Assembly (NCBI GenBank): GCA_030601015.1
Contig: JAUVUO010000064.1
Coordinates: 1-6,931 of the forward strand
Direction: 5' to 3'
DNA: 6,931 nt
Source: Candidatus Omnitrophota bacterium
Lineage (GTDB): Bacteria; Omnitrophota; Gorgyraeia; Duberdicusellales; 4484-171
Positions 5,933-6,931 of this stretch are shown piece by piece; the stretch's first letter is position 1, and each line of letters starts with the position of its first letter. Made by a program: the position numbers and the translations under genes. The notes under the pieces are model-generated. The model was given only the letters and a program-made list of their open reading frames with translations, was not told the origin of the DNA and ran no database searches.

Positions 5933-6739
5933 ATGATTAAAGATGGAGACCTTGTCTACTTATATAATGATGAAAAGAGAAACTTTCTCTTGAAAGTAGG
6001 TAAAAATACCTTACACACAGATAAAGGCTTCTTTAAAACCTCAGACATAATCGGGAAAAATTTCGGCGAAAAAATCGAAACAAATCTTGGGATACCTTTC
6101 TATATTTTAAGGCCATATCTACATGAAATGATAATGAAAGTACGAAGACAGACCCAAATAATATACCCTAAAGATATCGGAATAATTCTTACTAAAGCAA
6201 ACATTTTCCCGGGAGCAAAAGTTATAGAATCCGGCATTGGCAGCGGAGCTTTAACTACAGCCATGGCAAATTTCGTCCGGCCGAACGGAAAAGTTCATAG
6301 TTATGAAAGAAATGAAGAATTTTTAAATAATGCCAAAAAAAATCTGGTAAAAAATGGGTTAAGTGAATGGGTAGAATTTAACCACTTAGAAATAATCGAT
6401 GAATACCCAGAAAAAGAAGCTGATTTCATAATGATAGATATAGGGAGCCCTTGGGACTTGATTGACGCAGCCTACAAATCCTTAAAAGGCGGAGCAAGGT
6501 TAGCTACAATATGCCCTACCTTCGAGCAATTAACAAAGACTGTCTTCACCTTAGAAGAAAAAGGATTTATAAACATAGAATCAATGGAAATCCAATTAAG
6601 AAAGATTTTAGTTAGAAGAGGCAAAACCCGCCCCGAACAAAGAATGCCCTGCCATACAGGCTGGTTAGTATTCGCTTCTAAAATAATAAAAGAAGATACT
6701 ATCGAAAAAAAATCAGACGACAACAATACAGACCAATAA
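5933..6739 (+). CDS. trmI: tRNA (adenine-58-N1)-methyltransferase, TrmI family
   Basis: The product, 268 residues from the ATG at 5933, is a class I SAM methyltransferase of the TrmI/Gcd14 family, which makes m1A58 in the tRNA T-loop. The N-terminal small domain begins MIKDGDLVYLY, as homologues do. Then come RPYLHEMIMKVRRQTQIIYP (family signature), IESGIGSGALT (SAM motif I, 98-108), YERNE (motif II, acidic ribose contact), DFIMIDIGSPWD (motif IV region, matching the DxPxPW element with changes), and RPEQRMPCHTGWLVFASK near the C-terminus. A Lys/Asp-rich tail follows. The frame is open upstream to a TTG at 5897 and an ATG at 5915, giving 280 or 274 residues. Position 5933 is preferred because homologues begin at this point. 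None of the three starts has a clear Shine-Dalgarno. It is divergent from the amino-acid cluster and stands alone in this window. Confidence 0.9.
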   Translation: MIKDGDLVYLYNDEKRNFLLKVGKNTLHTDKGFFKTSDIIGKNFGEKIETNLGIPFYILRPYLHEMIMKVRRQTQIIYPKDIGIILTKANIFPGAKVIESGIGSGALTTAMANFVRPNGKVHSYERNEEFLNNAKKNLVKNGLSEWVEFNHLEIIDEYPEKEADFIMIDIGSPWDLIDAAYKSLKGGARLATICPTFEQLTKTVFTLEEKGFINIESMEIQLRKILVRRGKTRPEQRMPCHTGWLVFASKIIKEDTIEKKSDDNNTDQ

Positions 6740-6806
6740 ATCAATAAATATTACCCGCGAATATATCGTAAACAATCCTGTATTATTGGATAATGGCGAA
6801 AATAAT

Positions 6807-6836
6807 TTGACAAAACCCTTAAAAGTATGATATATT
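6807..6836 (+). promoter_or_regulatory. Strong sigma-70-type promoter for the right-edge gene
   Basis: A perfect TTGACA -35 (6807-6812) is followed after 18 bp by TATATT (6831-6836), 5 of 6 to consensus. It lies 68 bp after the trmI stop and predicts a start near 6843, about 50 nt before the ATG at 6893. It is the best promoter in the window and marks a new transcription unit. No convincing rho-independent terminator separates it from trmI. Confidence 0.75.
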
Positions 6837-6840
6837 TAAT

Positions 6841-6878
6841 ATGGTCAGATTAAATGACTAGTCTATTGAATTAACCAT
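6841..6878 (+). promoter_or_regulatory. 38-bp imperfect palindrome at the predicted transcription start (operator-like)
   Basis: The two 19-bp arms match at 13 positions. The outer ends are perfect (ATGGT at 6841-6845, ACCAT at 6874-6878) and the centre is the perfect palindrome GACTAGTC (6856-6863). It starts 5 bp after the -10 and ends just before the Shine-Dalgarno, a typical repressor-operator position. It does not match CIRCE or any operator I recognise. An RNA hairpin in the leader is the alternative. Confidence 0.4.
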
Positions 6879-6892
6879 TAAAGGGGGTAGAA

Positions 6893-6931
6893 ATGACTAC
6901 TTTAACAACAACTACTACAAGCAACGCAAAA
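6893..6931 (+). CDS. Unidentified Thr-rich N-terminus, cut by window edge
   Basis: The ATG at 6893 is preceded by AAGGGGGT (6881-6888), close to the ideal AAGGAGGT, and by a near-consensus promoter, so it is very likely a real start. The 13 visible residues are MTTLTTTTTSNAK, with 7 Thr (ACT and ACA codons). The frame is open to the edge. Too little is visible to name a family. It could be the flexible N-terminus of an ordinary, well-expressed protein, or a short threonine-type leader peptide. Confidence 0.6.
   Translation, partial: MTTLTTTTTSNAK

Noticed and set aside
6472..6744. 90-codon open frame on the minus strand
   Set aside because: It is antisense to the C-terminal half of trmI, with no support of its own.
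6740..6806. Small hairpins after trmI, such as ATTAT-TGG-ATAAT
   Set aside because: The stems have 5 or fewer A/T pairs and no following T-run, so no rho-independent terminator is called.
6841..6861. Six-codon ATG-to-TAG mini-frame at the predicted transcript start
   Set aside because: It is very short, has no ribosome site and lies inside the palindrome, so it is most likely incidental.

Overview
The window is AT-rich bacterial DNA, roughly one third G+C by eye. It uses the standard genetic code, and TGA and TAA both act as stops. Five minus-strand genes sit in a tight amino-acid cluster, divergent from one plus-strand tRNA methyltransferase. A new plus-strand unit begins at the right edge. 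The gene mix (ApgM-type enzyme next to aspartate kinase, citramalate synthase, acetolactate synthase, a PilT-type ATPase and a TrmI-type m1A58 methyltransferase) suggests an anaerobic Gram-negative-type lineage with type IV pili. A candidate phylum such as Omnitrophota is possible, but that is a guess from gene content, not something the sequence proves.

Minus strand, in transcription order (right to left). First is an ApgM/TIGR02535-type phosphoglycerate mutase homologue, possibly a homoserine kinase (5764-4571). Next is a 28-codon hydrophobic reading frame that exactly fills the next gap (4570-4484). Aspartate kinase with two C-terminal ACT domains follows (4466-3231), with a strong Shine-Dalgarno and ATG inside it at the classical beta-subunit position. 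Then comes a PilZ-PilT fusion ATPase (3203-1845), then citramalate synthase overlapping it by 4 bp (1848-277). After a 179-bp gap with its own candidate promoters comes the start of acetolactate synthase large subunit (97-1, cut by the edge).

Plus strand: trmI (best start 5933, end 6739) diverges from the cluster. The 153-bp gap after it holds a near-consensus sigma-70 promoter (6807-6836), a 38-bp imperfect palindrome (6841-6878) and a strong Shine-Dalgarno. These precede a reading frame beginning with 7 Thr in 13 codons (6893 onward, cut by the edge).

How the genes fit together: aspartate kinase and the possible homoserine kinase feed threonine synthesis. CimA makes 2-oxobutyrate from pyruvate and acetyl-CoA without threonine, and IlvB uses 2-oxobutyrate for isoleucine. 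The cluster therefore holds pieces of both routes to isoleucine. The surprising member is the PilZ-PilT fusion, which looks like a c-di-GMP-responsive pilus motor ATPase and is translationally linked to citramalate synthase.
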